Positions 1 to 5,858 of a stretch of DNA of 6,817 nt are shown piece by piece. Location of the stretch: positions 1-6,817 of the forward strand of contig CAMCFM010000251.1 in assembly GCA_945874095.1 (NCBI GenBank), given 5' to 3'. Each line of letters starts with the position of its first letter. Within the stretch, counting starts at the first letter, position 1. The stretch comes from Candidatus Kuenenia stuttgartensis (GTDB lineage Bacteria; Planctomycetota; Planctomycetia; Isosphaerales; Isosphaeraceae). The notes under the pieces are model-generated. The model ran no database searches. It was given only the letters and a program-made list of their open reading frames with translations, and was not told the DNA's origin. Made by a program: the position numbers and the translations under genes.

Positions 1-767
1 ACGCCGATGATCAATGGGGTTCTGGCTTCGTCGATCAGCACGCTATCCGCTTCATCGACAATCGCGCAGAAGTGTCCCCTCTGAACAGGCTGGGAACCTT
101 CGGACGTATCCTTCCCAAGAAACGCCTGCTCGAAGTTCTTCCGGAACATCTCTCCGCCATTACTCAGACGCTTGAGTTCATCGCGCAGGAAGTCGAAACC
201 GAACTCTTTGGAAGTGCCGTAAGTGATGTCGCAAAGATAGGCTGCCCGACGATCTCCGTCTGACATGTCGGTGATGATACAGCCGACAGTCATGCCGAGC
301 ATCTTGTAGACTTTGCTCATTTCATCGGCATCGCGCTTGGCCAGATAATCGTTCACTGTGACAAGGTGTACGCCCTTGCCTGGCAAAGCGTTAAGATATG
401 TTGGGAGGGTCGCCACCAGGGTCTTGCCTTCGCCTGTCTCCATCTCGGCAATATTTTTGTAATGGATCGCCGCACCGCCCACAAGCTGGACATCGTAATG
501 CCGCTGGCCCAGCACTCGCTTGGCAGCTTCTCGAACCAGGGCGAACGCCTCAGGGACCATCTTATTGATGTTGTCGCCCTGTCGGGCCTTCATCCGGAGA
601 ACTTTACTTTTCTCTAAAAGCTGTTTGTCGGTGAATTTAGAATATTCTGGCTCAAGCGCGTTCACTTGCTCGGCAATGATTGCATATTTTCCAAACCGGC
701 TTCGGTAAGAGCCTATGGCAATTTGGTTGACCTGATTGATCCACTTGGTTCCAAGGCGGTTGGACAT
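1..767 (-). CDS. secA: SecA preprotein translocase ATPase, N-terminal part (runs off left edge)
   Basis: SecA is the cytoplasmic motor that pushes unfolded preproteins through SecYEG using ATP. The minus strand is open from ATG 767-765 to the left edge, giving 255 complete codons of a protein normally longer than 800 residues. Visible hallmarks are the Walker A segment METGEGKT at residues 109-116 (Lys115), the TVNDYLAKRDA motif downstream of it, an ITYGTSKEFGFDFLRD segment, and Walker B VDEADS at 237-242 followed by LIDEARTPLIIG. Their order and spacing match the first nucleotide-binding domain of SecA. The start is supported by its position against the family N-terminus (MSNRLGTKW) and by AGAGGA about 9 bases upstream on the minus strand. 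There is no frameshift or missing motif in the visible part. The preprotein-crosslinking domain, second motor domain and C-terminus lie outside the window. Identification is very secure. Confidence 0.97.
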   Translation of the reverse strand, partial: MSNRLGTKWINQVNQIAIGSYRSRFGKYAIIAEQVNALEPEYSKFTDKQLLEKSKVLRMKARQGDNINKMVPEAFALVREAAKRVLGQRHYDVQLVGGAAIHYKNIAEMETGEGKTLVATLPTYLNALPGKGVHLVTVNDYLAKRDADEMSKVYKMLGMTVGCIITDMSDGDRRAAYLCDITYGTSKEFGFDFLRDELKRLSNGGEMFRKNFEQAFLGKDTSEGSQPVQRGHFCAIVDEADSVLIDEARTPLIIG

Positions 768-931
768 GGCGAACTATCCTCTGTTTCAGATCCGAAAGTC
801 GGGACCGTTCCGAATTCATTTTTGTTCAGCGATTTCGCGATTTTGCGTATGCTGATACCGATTAACATGGTAAGGACAGGAACGGCAGGAAAGTTCCCGA
901 AAAAAGTTGAAGATATCAGCAGGAGCACCAC
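713..931 (-). CDS. Doubtful 72-residue reading frame overlapping the secA start
   Basis: The frame opens with GTG at 931 and ends with TAG 53 bases inside secA, in a different frame from it. The first 30 or so residues are hydrophobic (MVLLLISSTFFGNFPAVPVL and on through LTMLIGISI), followed by a basic stretch (RKIAKSLNK). This is reminiscent of a signal or membrane segment. The last third reads the secA coding sequence in another frame and looks non-native. An internal ATG at 868 would give a shorter version. No strong ribosome binding site precedes the GTG. I do not recognise it. It may be chance. It is listed because known Sec-monitoring leader peptides (SecM and similar) are hydrophobic reading frames just upstream of sec genes. 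I see no recognisable arrest motif. Confidence 0.15.
   Translation of the reverse strand: MVLLLISSTFFGNFPAVPVLTMLIGISIRKIAKSLNKNEFGTVPTFGSETEDSSPCPTALEPSGSIRSTKLP
777..782 (-). promoter_or_regulatory. Ribosome binding site of secA
   Basis: On the minus strand AGAGGA ends 9 bases before the secA ATG. This is a good Shine-Dalgarno match and fixes the start at 767. The seven bases CAGAGGA (777-783) have a perfect complement in the upstream repeat copy at 1096-1102, so the site could be paired within a long leader RNA. That pairing is inferred. Confidence 0.65.
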
Positions 932-939
932 AAGTGCTC
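923..939. other. Inverted repeat with 6-bp stem and 5-base loop
   Basis: GAGCAC and GTGCTC flank the loop CACAA. No run of T follows on either strand, so it is not a standard intrinsic terminator. It lies about 155 bases upstream of the secA start and may be part of a leader fold or an operator. The function is unknown. Confidence 0.4.
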
Positions 940-946
940 TCTAAAG

Positions 947-1027
947 TCAATTATTTTTGGGTGGGGAACTCGTAGGCATGCCCTCTGGAAATTCATAAAC
1001 CCGGAAAACGTCATCTTCGGGCTCCAT
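947..1027 (-). CDS. Doubtful 26-codon reading frame in the secA-proximal repeat
   Basis: It runs from ATG 1027-1025 to TGA 949-947 and encodes an acidic peptide beginning MEPEDDVFRVYEFPEGMP. Two in-frame stops (TAA TAG) lie just upstream, and no ribosome binding site is visible. The other repeat copy can be read as a related peptide (SPLEPEDHGSQIYGCPSD), but the 71-base period puts the two copies in different frames. Coding is therefore not clearly what the repeat preserves. I do not recognise the peptide. Confidence 0.15.
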   Translation of the reverse strand: MEPEDDVFRVYEFPEGMPTSSPPKNN

Positions 1028-1035
1028 AGGAGACA
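975..1035 (-). repeat. Imperfect direct repeat, copy proximal to secA
   Basis: This copy aligns without gaps to 1046-1106 at an offset of 71 bases, with 46 of 61 positions identical by my count. The core 1011-1035 matches at 23 of 25. It contains the inverted repeat CTCC-ATA-GGAG (1022-1032). It also contains a weaker inverted repeat at 978-992 that pairs better as minus-strand RNA, because a G-U pair becomes possible there. Confidence 0.75.
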
Positions 1036-1045
1036 ACTATTAATA

Positions 1046-1106
1046 GAAATGTCCGAAGGACATCCATAAATTTGGGAACCGTGATCTTCGGGCTCCAGAG
1101 GAGACA
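1046..1106 (-). repeat. Imperfect direct repeat, copy distal to secA
   Basis: This is the partner of 975-1035. It carries CTCC-AGA-GGAG (1093-1103) and a perfect 6-bp inverted repeat ATGTCC-GAA-GGACAT (1049-1063). Both sit at the same relative positions as the corresponding elements in the other copy. The loops differ between copies while most of the stem bases are kept. On the minus strand TCCTCTG here is complementary to the secA ribosome-binding region. Confidence 0.75.
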
Positions 1107-1154
1107 CCTAAGCAAACCACCGTCATTTATTAGGCTTGAGTGGGCAAGAACAAC

Positions 1155-1346
1155 TTACCAAGCATTAATCATCATCAAAACCGCTGTGATAAGAAACAGA
1201 ATTCCAAAGATCGAGAACGACAGTCGGGCTGCATTGATGATGATCGACTTCGTTTCTTCGAACCGGGTGGCGGCATAAACCGAGCTGATCGCCGGTACCA
1301 GAGCTGCCAAAAAAACGTACTGATTCCAGGTCGTCGGGTCCATCAT
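1155..1346 (-). CDS. Small two-helix membrane protein, hypothetical (63 aa)
   Basis: The protein has 63 residues with two hydrophobic segments, roughly residues 8-26 (YVFLAALVPAISSVYAA) and 41-61 (RLSFSIFGILFLITAVLMMI). A polar linker, RFEETKS, joins them. It is probably an inner-membrane protein; I do not recognise the family. The start ATG (1346-1344) overlaps the stop of the DUF6677-like gene as ATGA, and GGAG lies a few bases upstream inside that gene. This points to translational coupling and a joint role in the membrane. A second ATG follows directly (1343-1341), so the true start may be one codon later. Reality as a gene is supported by the coupling and by the clean membrane-helix pattern. 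No conserved catalytic residue is apparent. Confidence 0.75.
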   Translation of the reverse strand: MMDPTTWNQYVFLAALVPAISSVYAATRFEETKSIIINAARLSFSIFGILFLITAVLMMINAW

Positions 1347-1882
1347 TTTCCATCTCCTGATAAAGAATCAGGCGTTGCAGGCGATTCTTCCTCGCTCCGA
1401 TAACGAATCGGGCCACCATAAGCATCCATGATAGCGAGCAGATTCAAGAGGCCAGCTACAGCTGTGTAGACAGTCCCGATTTCAACCAGTCGGCCAATTT
1501 TAGGATGCAGACTATTGACCATGTCCTGAGCTGGAGCGGCCATCCATCCGCCCAGAATTGGCGGCTTACCGAAATAGCTCAACAGGCCCTGAAACATTCC
1601 AGGGAATGTGAATCCGCCTACGAACGACTGGAAGATAAAGCTCAGGCGAAAGTTCTCTGAATCCCTGAATGGGCTAACCCATGTCCAGTAAACAACCTGC
1701 GATTTACCAATCCACATTCCGACAATGTAAAGGCCGATCACACTCGCCCCAAAAACGACGGCTTTGAACTTTCGACCTTGATACCAATGACCAAGACCAG
1801 GCAACAGCCACGTCAAAAGCGCAGCAAGTGCAGGGTCTCGTAAGAGAACTTGTTCGTCGGATGGATCGGTTGGGTCGTTCAT
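1343..1882 (-). CDS. DUF6677-like multi-pass membrane protein
   Basis: This is a 179-residue membrane protein of unknown function. Its N-terminal part reads DPALAALLTWLLPGLGHWYQG (residues 16-36), a helix followed by a P-G-L-G-H-x-Y-Q-G turn. That matches what I recall of the planctomycete family DUF6677 and is loosely like TM2-domain proteins. A second helix covers about 40-58, a more ambiguous hydrophobic region about 84-103, and a last helix about 135-153 (AVAGLLNLLAIMDAYGG). The C-terminal 25 residues are polar and acidic (RSEEESPATPDS) and probably soluble. Upstream lies the ATPase gene, 61 bases away; downstream the 63-residue membrane protein is coupled by an ATGA overlap. The ATG at 1882 has no clear ribosome binding site, but the N-terminus aligns well with the expected start of the conserved part. 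The family assignment is from memory of the motif and was not searched. Confidence 0.8.
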   Translation of the reverse strand: MNDPTDPSDEQVLLRDPALAALLTWLLPGLGHWYQGRKFKAVVFGASVIGLYIVGMWIGKSQVVYWTWVSPFRDSENFRLSFIFQSFVGGFTFPGMFQGLLSYFGKPPILGGWMAAPAQDMVNSLHPKIGRLVEIGTVYTAVAGLLNLLAIMDAYGGPIRYRSEEESPATPDSLSGDGK

Positions 1883-1943
1883 AGATTGTGACTGTATCGC
1901 GTTCCCGATGTTTTCACAAGATCGAGCCGCTTGGGAATGATGC

Positions 1944-2780
1944 TTATTTCGTGCCTGACGTTAGAAAATTGAACTCGAATGGAGTGGGCTTCGCCATTCC
2001 AAATCCTCGTAAATCCCATGCTCTCATCACTTTTCCCATGAAATCGTCTGGAATCATCGAGGAGCGACTGGCTCTCATCGCTCTCGAAATCGATTCCGCC
2101 AATTCCATCGCCAATCGACCTTGCCCTAATGTCGATGACCAGATTTGCTCAATCACTTCCTCTGTCCAAGTCTGCTCCGGCCACCGTTGCCTCAAAATCT
2201 GAGCCAGTTCATCATTCGACCAAGGCGCTAACACAAGTCCTTCACTCAAAGAACTTTGGAAAACCTTACGCTGTAAGTAGATCCGGTGCGTCTCGAGCAG
2301 TTCCGGCTGATCAAATTTTGGCATTCGGGCCGACTCGACCACCAGAACCACTCGGTAGCCCTCGTTTTTCATAGATCTTATCGCAAGAGCCAGCCATAGA
2401 CTCAGTGCGTCGCTCGATAATTTGACCTCTGGGCGGTCTGCATAAAGTTGAGCCTGATTGGCCCATTGGCGAACGACCGAAACCGAATCCGTGGCTTGTT
2501 CATTGGTAATCTGGGCATAAATGACGCGGATTCTGTCGCGTCGATGTCGATTCGTAAACTCCTTCAACCAAAGCGTTTTCCCAACACCAGTGTCGCCTTT
2601 GATCGTAAACGGTTTGACGGTGTTTTGTCCATGGAACCAATCCTCAGCCGCATCTCTCAAACTCTTATGACACGGCAGGTCAATCCAATTCTCATCCCCT
2701 GAATTGGCTTCATAGGAGATGGCAAAAGTCGGGAATTGTGCGTAAGATGGTGTTCGCATCGAAATATCCCAACCATCCAT
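1944..2780 (-). CDS. AAA-like P-loop ATPase with altered Walker B
   Basis: This is a predicted soluble nucleotide-binding protein of 278 residues. Walker A is GDTGVGKT at residues 62-69, preceded by a beta strand (PFTIK), with an arginine-rich helix (NRHRRDRIR) and the strand VIYAQIT after it. The position expected for Walker B is RVVLVVESA (143-151). There the usual Asp-Glu pair of relatives such as ExeA-type ATPases reads Glu-Ser, so hydrolysis may be weak or absent. The segment LVLAPWSNDELAQILRQRW (182-200) resembles the strand and helix after sensor 1. The helical region 206-240, with TLGQGRLAMELAES, resembles an AAA lid. No DNA-binding or membrane segment is evident. The gene stands 61 bases before the DUF6677-like gene and is divergent from rsmE. 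The start at 2780 gives the longest frame. An ATG seven codons in, at 2759, has GGGA about 8 bases upstream and is a real alternative. The specific role is unknown. Confidence 0.82.
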   Translation of the reverse strand: MDGWDISMRTPSYAQFPTFAISYEANSGDENWIDLPCHKSLRDAAEDWFHGQNTVKPFTIKGDTGVGKTLWLKEFTNRHRRDRIRVIYAQITNEQATDSVSVVRQWANQAQLYADRPEVKLSSDALSLWLALAIRSMKNEGYRVVLVVESARMPKFDQPELLETHRIYLQRKVFQSSLSEGLVLAPWSNDELAQILRQRWPEQTWTEEVIEQIWSSTLGQGRLAMELAESISRAMRASRSSMIPDDFMGKVMRAWDLRGFGMAKPTPFEFNFLTSGTK

Positions 2781-2896
2781 TCCACGATTTGGCTGCCCAT
2801 CGAATCCAAGAAATCTCTAAACGATTTTTTCGGTTGAAAGGGTAGAACAACTTGGGACGAAATTTCCAGACAACCAGAATTTCGAATCGATCAACA
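2781..2896. promoter_or_regulatory. Divergent control region between the ATPase gene and rsmE
   Basis: These 116 bases separate two genes that point away from each other, so promoters for both must lie here or overlap the gene starts. TTGAAA at 2834-2839 (plus strand) resembles a -35 box, but no good -10 box follows at 16-18 bases. No recognisable operator is visible, and neither gene has a strong ribosome binding site at the preferred start. Confidence 0.4.
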
Positions 2897-3637
2897 ATGG
2901 AACGAGTTTTTGCCCCTGACGGTCCGACCGATGGCCAGATCACGCTCGATCGCGATGAAGCTCATCACCTGACTCGTGTCAGACGCGTCGAGATCGGCAA
3001 GCCTGTCATCGCTTTTGATGGACAAGGCCATGCCTGGTTTTGTCATCTGGCAGATTCGACCAAATCCACTGCCGTGCTCGAAGTGCAGTCGGAAATCACT
3101 GTCAGCAAAGAACTTGCAGATCCAGTGATTTGGATCGGTACTGCAGTTCCGAAAGGTGACCGGTTCGATTGGATCATCGAAAAAGCGACGGAACTGGGTG
3201 TCGCGCACCTAGTCCCTTTACGGTGCGATCGGTCGGTAGTCGATCCTCGTTCCACCAAACTCGATCGTTTGCGGCGGAGCGTGATTGAATCCTGTAAACA
3301 ATGTGGCAGAAACGACTTGATGACGATCAATCCGCCTTCGAGTCTGACGGAATTTCTGGCCTCACTTGCTCCAGGTGAACTTGGTCTGATCGCCGATCAA
3401 GGTGGAATGTCTTTGACCCATCTCGTTCATTCGAGTTTAAATGTCACTCAAGTCAAGGTTTGCGTTGGCCCAGAAGGTGGCTGGACCAATGATGAACGCC
3501 AGCTTGCTCAGTCGTATGGCTGGAAGTCGGTGGGGCTTGGCCCTCATATTCTCAGGATCGAAACGGCCGTGGTGGCCGCTGCTTCAGCGATTCATTCCTG
3601 CGATTGGACAACGAGCATAAAGGGTTCTCCAGAATGA
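2897..3637 (+). CDS. rsmE: 16S rRNA (uracil-1498-N3)-methyltransferase RsmE
   Basis: RsmE methylates N3 of U1498 of 16S rRNA in the assembled 30S subunit with S-adenosylmethionine, using a knotted SPOUT fold. The 246-residue product is close to the usual length of about 245. An N-terminal PUA-like region (MERVFAPDG to about residue 70, with HHLTRVRRVEIG) precedes the SPOUT domain. Diagnostic SPOUT motifs are KGDRFDWIIEKATELGV (86-102), SCKQCGR (132-138), VGPEGGWTNDE (190-200) and LGPHILRIETA (214-224), which form the knot and cofactor pocket. The frame extends upstream to a TTG at 2852. I prefer ATG 2897 because family members begin only a few residues before the R-x-F motif. Neither start has a clear ribosome binding site. 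The stop overlaps the next start as ATGA, so the transporter gene is probably co-translated. Identification is secure. Confidence 0.96.
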   Translation: MERVFAPDGPTDGQITLDRDEAHHLTRVRRVEIGKPVIAFDGQGHAWFCHLADSTKSTAVLEVQSEITVSKELADPVIWIGTAVPKGDRFDWIIEKATELGVAHLVPLRCDRSVVDPRSTKLDRLRRSVIESCKQCGRNDLMTINPPSSLTEFLASLAPGELGLIADQGGMSLTHLVHSSLNVTQVKVCVGPEGGWTNDERQLAQSYGWKSVGLGPHILRIETAVVAAASAIHSCDWTTSIKGSPE

Positions 3638-4071
3638 CTATAACCATGATTGCAAGCGGCCTTATTCTAGGACTTCTCGCAGGTGTCGCGGCCGGCCTGT
3701 TCGGGATCGGTGGTGGGTTGATTGTCGTTCCTGTCCTGGTCCTGGCCTATGGTTTTGATCAGAAAACGGCCACGGGCACAAGTCTTTTTGCCATCATGTG
3801 GCCGGTTGGAATTCTCGGCGTTTTCGAATATTACAAACGCGGCGAGATGCAAATTGGAATGGGCGCCCTGATCGCAATAGGGATGCTTTTTGGCACACTT
3901 GCTGGAGCGAAAATGGTGGTCGGAATCTCACAGACCAACATGCAGAAGCTTTACGGATGCTTCCTACTGCTGGGCGGAACGTGGATGATCGCCAAGCCTT
4001 ATATCATGCCAGGCTCAAAACCTGTTTCCACGACCATTGAATCCGTCCCATCAGAACCAGTCAAACGATAA
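3634..4071 (+). CDS. Half-length TauE/SafE (TSUP) family membrane transporter
   Basis: This is a predicted inner-membrane protein of 145 residues. The segment GVAAGLFGIGGGLIVVPVL (17-35) is the signature of TauE/SafE permeases, followed by TATGTSLFAIM (45-55). The later part has GTLAGAKM (87-94), QKLYGCFLLLGGTWMIAKP (104-122) and a polar tail. Helices are about 5-38 (possibly with a re-entrant break), 48-66, 73-96 and 104-121. Full members have two such repeats and about 250 residues. This one has a single repeat, so it presumably works as a dimer or is one of the known short members. Family substrates are sulfite, sulfonates and related organic anions; none can be assigned here. ATG 3634 overlaps the rsmE stop (ATGA), with AAAGGG about 9 bases upstream. 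The frame extends to a TTG at 3604, but that would overlap rsmE by 34 bases and is less likely. Confidence 0.88.
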   Translation: MTITMIASGLILGLLAGVAAGLFGIGGGLIVVPVLVLAYGFDQKTATGTSLFAIMWPVGILGVFEYYKRGEMQIGMGALIAIGMLFGTLAGAKMVVGISQTNMQKLYGCFLLLGGTWMIAKPYIMPGSKPVSTTIESVPSEPVKR

Positions 4072-4103
4072 ATATCTGATGTGATTTTCGTGAAATTTCG
4101 ATT

Positions 4104-4122
4104 GGATTCTGGAAATCCTTTT
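4104..4122 (+). terminator. Weak possible terminator after the TSUP gene
   Basis: GGATT and AATCC form a 5-bp stem around CTGGA, and TTTT follows at once. It lies 33 bases past the transporter stop, on the expected strand. The stem is short and AT-containing, so it may only attenuate transcription or be chance. Confidence 0.25.
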
Positions 4123-4198
4123 GTGGTTCTGTTGAAATATCAAATGATCAGGCTGAATCGTGCTGACTTCCAAATTCAAAAAAAGAGATGATACGACC

Positions 4199-5791
4199 AT
4201 GATTTCTATCAATGCTTTGCAATCGTCCATGAAAAATCAGGGCGGGATGAATCGCAGGCTTTGGCTTGCATATTGTTCATCGTTGGCGGCATCACCGATC
4301 TTGGGGCATCAGGTTTCGGGAGCGGTGACGACCCATCCCAAATTCGACTCCGACCCGTTCGCACTTGGAGTGGCATCAGGCGAGCCAACCCCTTCTGGAG
4401 TCGTGCTTTGGACAAGACTGGCCCCCAAGCCTCTGGAACCATTTGGCGGGATGAATCGCGATCTGGTGGAAGTTTCGTGGGTGATTGCAGAGGACGAAGG
4501 CCTGTCTAAGCCAGTGCGTCAGGGCAAAACAGTGGCCACACCACAACTTGGCCATAGTGTTCATATTGAAGTGGAAGGATTAAAGCCTGATCATTGGTAT
4601 TTTTATCAGTTTCGTGCTGGTGATGCAAAAAGTCGAGTGGGTAAAACTCGTACCATGCCAGCTTATGAGAGTTCACCTGAGAAGTTGAAATTTGCATTCG
4701 CATCCTGCCAGAACTATGAACAAGGCTATTTTACGGCATATGAGCATATGCTCAAAGAAACGCCTGACCTGGTGATTCATCTTGGCGATTATATTTATGA
4801 AGGGAAGGGCAAAGATAATCTGGTTCGCAAGCATCTTGGAAATGAAATTAATAGCCTTGATGATTATCGGATCCGACACTCTCAATACAGGCTTGATCCG
4901 CACCTGAATTCGATGCATGCTGCTTGCCCATGGCTTGTGACGTGGGACGACCACGAATTTGACAACAATTGTGCCGATGATATTTCCGAAGAAAAAAACG
5001 TGGATGCAGCGACATTTCTAAAGCGTCGTGCCAATGCCTATCAGGCCTATTATGAAATGATGCCCCTGCGCAAGAGAAGCCTACCGCAAGGCCCTGATAT
5101 GACATTATATCGCACGTCAAAATTTGGGAGACTGGCAGAGTTCTATGTCCTCGACACGCGCCAATATCGGTCTGATCAACCCAATGGCGATAAAGCCAGC
5201 CCATTGAATGATGAAACCCGCAAGACGTCAAACACAATGATGGGATCACGTCAGGGCCGATGGCTGAAGTCGGAAATGCTGCAATCGCAGTCCCAATGGA
5301 ATTGTTTGGCCCAGCAGGTCATGATGGGGATTGTTAACGTGAGTCGTGATGAATCGGAAAAATATTCGATGGATCAGTGGCCCGGATATTTGGCTGAAAG
5401 GTCAGACCTGTTGAATTTCGTGGAGACCAGACGGGTCTCAAACCCGATCGTGTTGACAGGCGATATTCATACCAACTGGGTGAATGACCTTCGCACTGAC
5501 GACCGCGATTTCAATAAGCCGATTGTGGCTACAGAATTTGTTGGAACTTCGATTTCAAGTGGTGGGAATGGGCAAGCGAAGTCTCCATTCCTCGATGTAT
5601 TGAAATCACGCAACCCAGGCGTCAAGTACTTCAATTCACAGAGAGGTTACGTGTTTTGTACAGTGACTGCGGAAAGCTGGAGGAGCGATTATCGGGTTGT
5701 TGAGTCCGTGACGACATCGACAAGCCCAATTTCAACTCCTGCTTCGTTTTTGGTGGAAAACGGCAGGCCAGGTGCCAGCCTGATTTCATAA
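4199..5791 (+). CDS. phoD: PhoD-type alkaline phosphatase/phosphodiesterase, Tat-exported
   Basis: PhoD enzymes are secreted Ca/Fe-dependent phosphomonoesterases and phosphodiesterases that release phosphate from organic esters outside the cytoplasm. From ATG 4199 the protein has 530 residues. A twin-arginine signal is visible: NRRLWL at residues 18-23, then a modest hydrophobic stretch to about 37. An N-terminal beta domain follows (DPFALGVASGEPTPSGVVLW), typical of PhoD. The metallophosphatase motifs are in order: FASCQNYEQGYF with Cys170, DLVIHLGDYIYEG with Asp197 and Tyr200, TWDDHEFDNN (Asp250, Asp251, His252, Asn256), VLDTRQYR, and LTGDIHTNW (Asp422, His424) with EFVGTSISSGG after it. 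By family knowledge these supply the metal ligands, and none is missing. The frame opens at GTG 4160. I prefer 4199, with AGAG upstream; ATG 4229 and 4247 would also keep the Arg pair. It is preceded by 127 bases without a gene and is convergent with the adaptor gene. No phosphate-regulon box was recognised. Confidence 0.95.
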   Translation: MISINALQSSMKNQGGMNRRLWLAYCSSLAASPILGHQVSGAVTTHPKFDSDPFALGVASGEPTPSGVVLWTRLAPKPLEPFGGMNRDLVEVSWVIAEDEGLSKPVRQGKTVATPQLGHSVHIEVEGLKPDHWYFYQFRAGDAKSRVGKTRTMPAYESSPEKLKFAFASCQNYEQGYFTAYEHMLKETPDLVIHLGDYIYEGKGKDNLVRKHLGNEINSLDDYRIRHSQYRLDPHLNSMHAACPWLVTWDDHEFDNNCADDISEEKNVDAATFLKRRANAYQAYYEMMPLRKRSLPQGPDMTLYRTSKFGRLAEFYVLDTRQYRSDQPNGDKASPLNDETRKTSNTMMGSRQGRWLKSEMLQSQSQWNCLAQQVMMGIVNVSRDESEKYSMDQWPGYLAERSDLLNFVETRRVSNPIVLTGDIHTNWVNDLRTDDRDFNKPIVATEFVGTSISSGGNGQAKSPFLDVLKSRNPGVKYFNSQRGYVFCTVTAESWRSDYRVVESVTTSTSPISTPASFLVENGRPGASLIS

Positions 5792-5825
5792 AAAATACTT
5801 GTCACGATACACAGAAAATAAATTC

Positions 5826-5858
5826 GCAAAGCATCAGGAATTTGCCCTGATGCTTTGC
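5826..5858 (-). terminator. Hairpin terminator between convergent genes
   Basis: A perfect 13-bp stem (5826-5838 pairing with 5846-5858) encloses a 7-base loop. The flanks AATTC and GAATT could extend it past a 3-base bulge. It starts 12 bases past the adaptor stop on the minus strand and 34 bases past the phoD stop on the plus strand. On the minus strand the stem is followed by GAATTTATTTTC, which is T-rich. On the plus strand no T run follows. It is therefore best read as the adaptor terminator, possibly also acting on phoD transcripts. Confidence 0.8.

Larger units (their letters stand above)
768..1154. other. 387-bp gene-poor leader upstream of secA, rich in repeats and hairpins
   Basis: This stretch separates the 63-residue membrane protein gene from secA, both on the minus strand. 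It has no secure gene. It holds a two-copy imperfect direct repeat (975-1035 and 1046-1106), small inverted repeats inside each copy, a separate 6-bp-stem hairpin (923-939), and short reading frames of doubtful status on the minus strand. I could not identify a convincing sigma-70 promoter. A TTGACT at 945-950 (minus strand) has no acceptable -10 box at normal spacing. A structured 5' leader of secA or a protein-binding region would both fit. Confidence 0.6.

Noticed and set aside
72..617. Plus-strand frames at 72-263 and 366-617
   Set aside because: They are antisense to secA, whose protein motifs are unmistakable on the minus strand. The plus-strand translations show no domain pattern.
975..1106. 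Repeat as a CRISPR array
   Set aside because: There are only two diverged copies, with a 10-base gap between the 61-base units. No constant repeat-spacer pattern and no cas genes are seen.
916..1107. 63-codon minus-strand frame starting GTG 1107
   Set aside because: It spans both repeat copies in shifted frames, so the second copy is read in a different frame from the first. It has no hydrophobic pattern or ribosome binding site and is probably not a gene as a whole.
1165..1425. 86-codon minus-strand frame overlapping both small membrane genes
   Set aside because: It is a shadow of the DUF6677-like gene and the 63-residue gene. Its translation is charged and irregular, while the other frames give clear membrane helices.
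1888..2702. Plus-strand frames antisense to the ATPase gene
   Set aside because: The minus-strand frame carries Walker A and an AAA-like layout. The plus-strand frames are short and have no motif.
2852..2896. TTG 2852 as the rsmE start
   Set aside because: It would add 15 residues before the conserved N-terminus. The family normally starts at about the Met encoded at 2897, although no strong ribosome binding site decides between them.
4072..4198. Pho box or promoter upstream of phoD
   Set aside because: I looked for direct repeats like a phosphate-regulon box and for spaced -35/-10 pairs and found nothing convincing.
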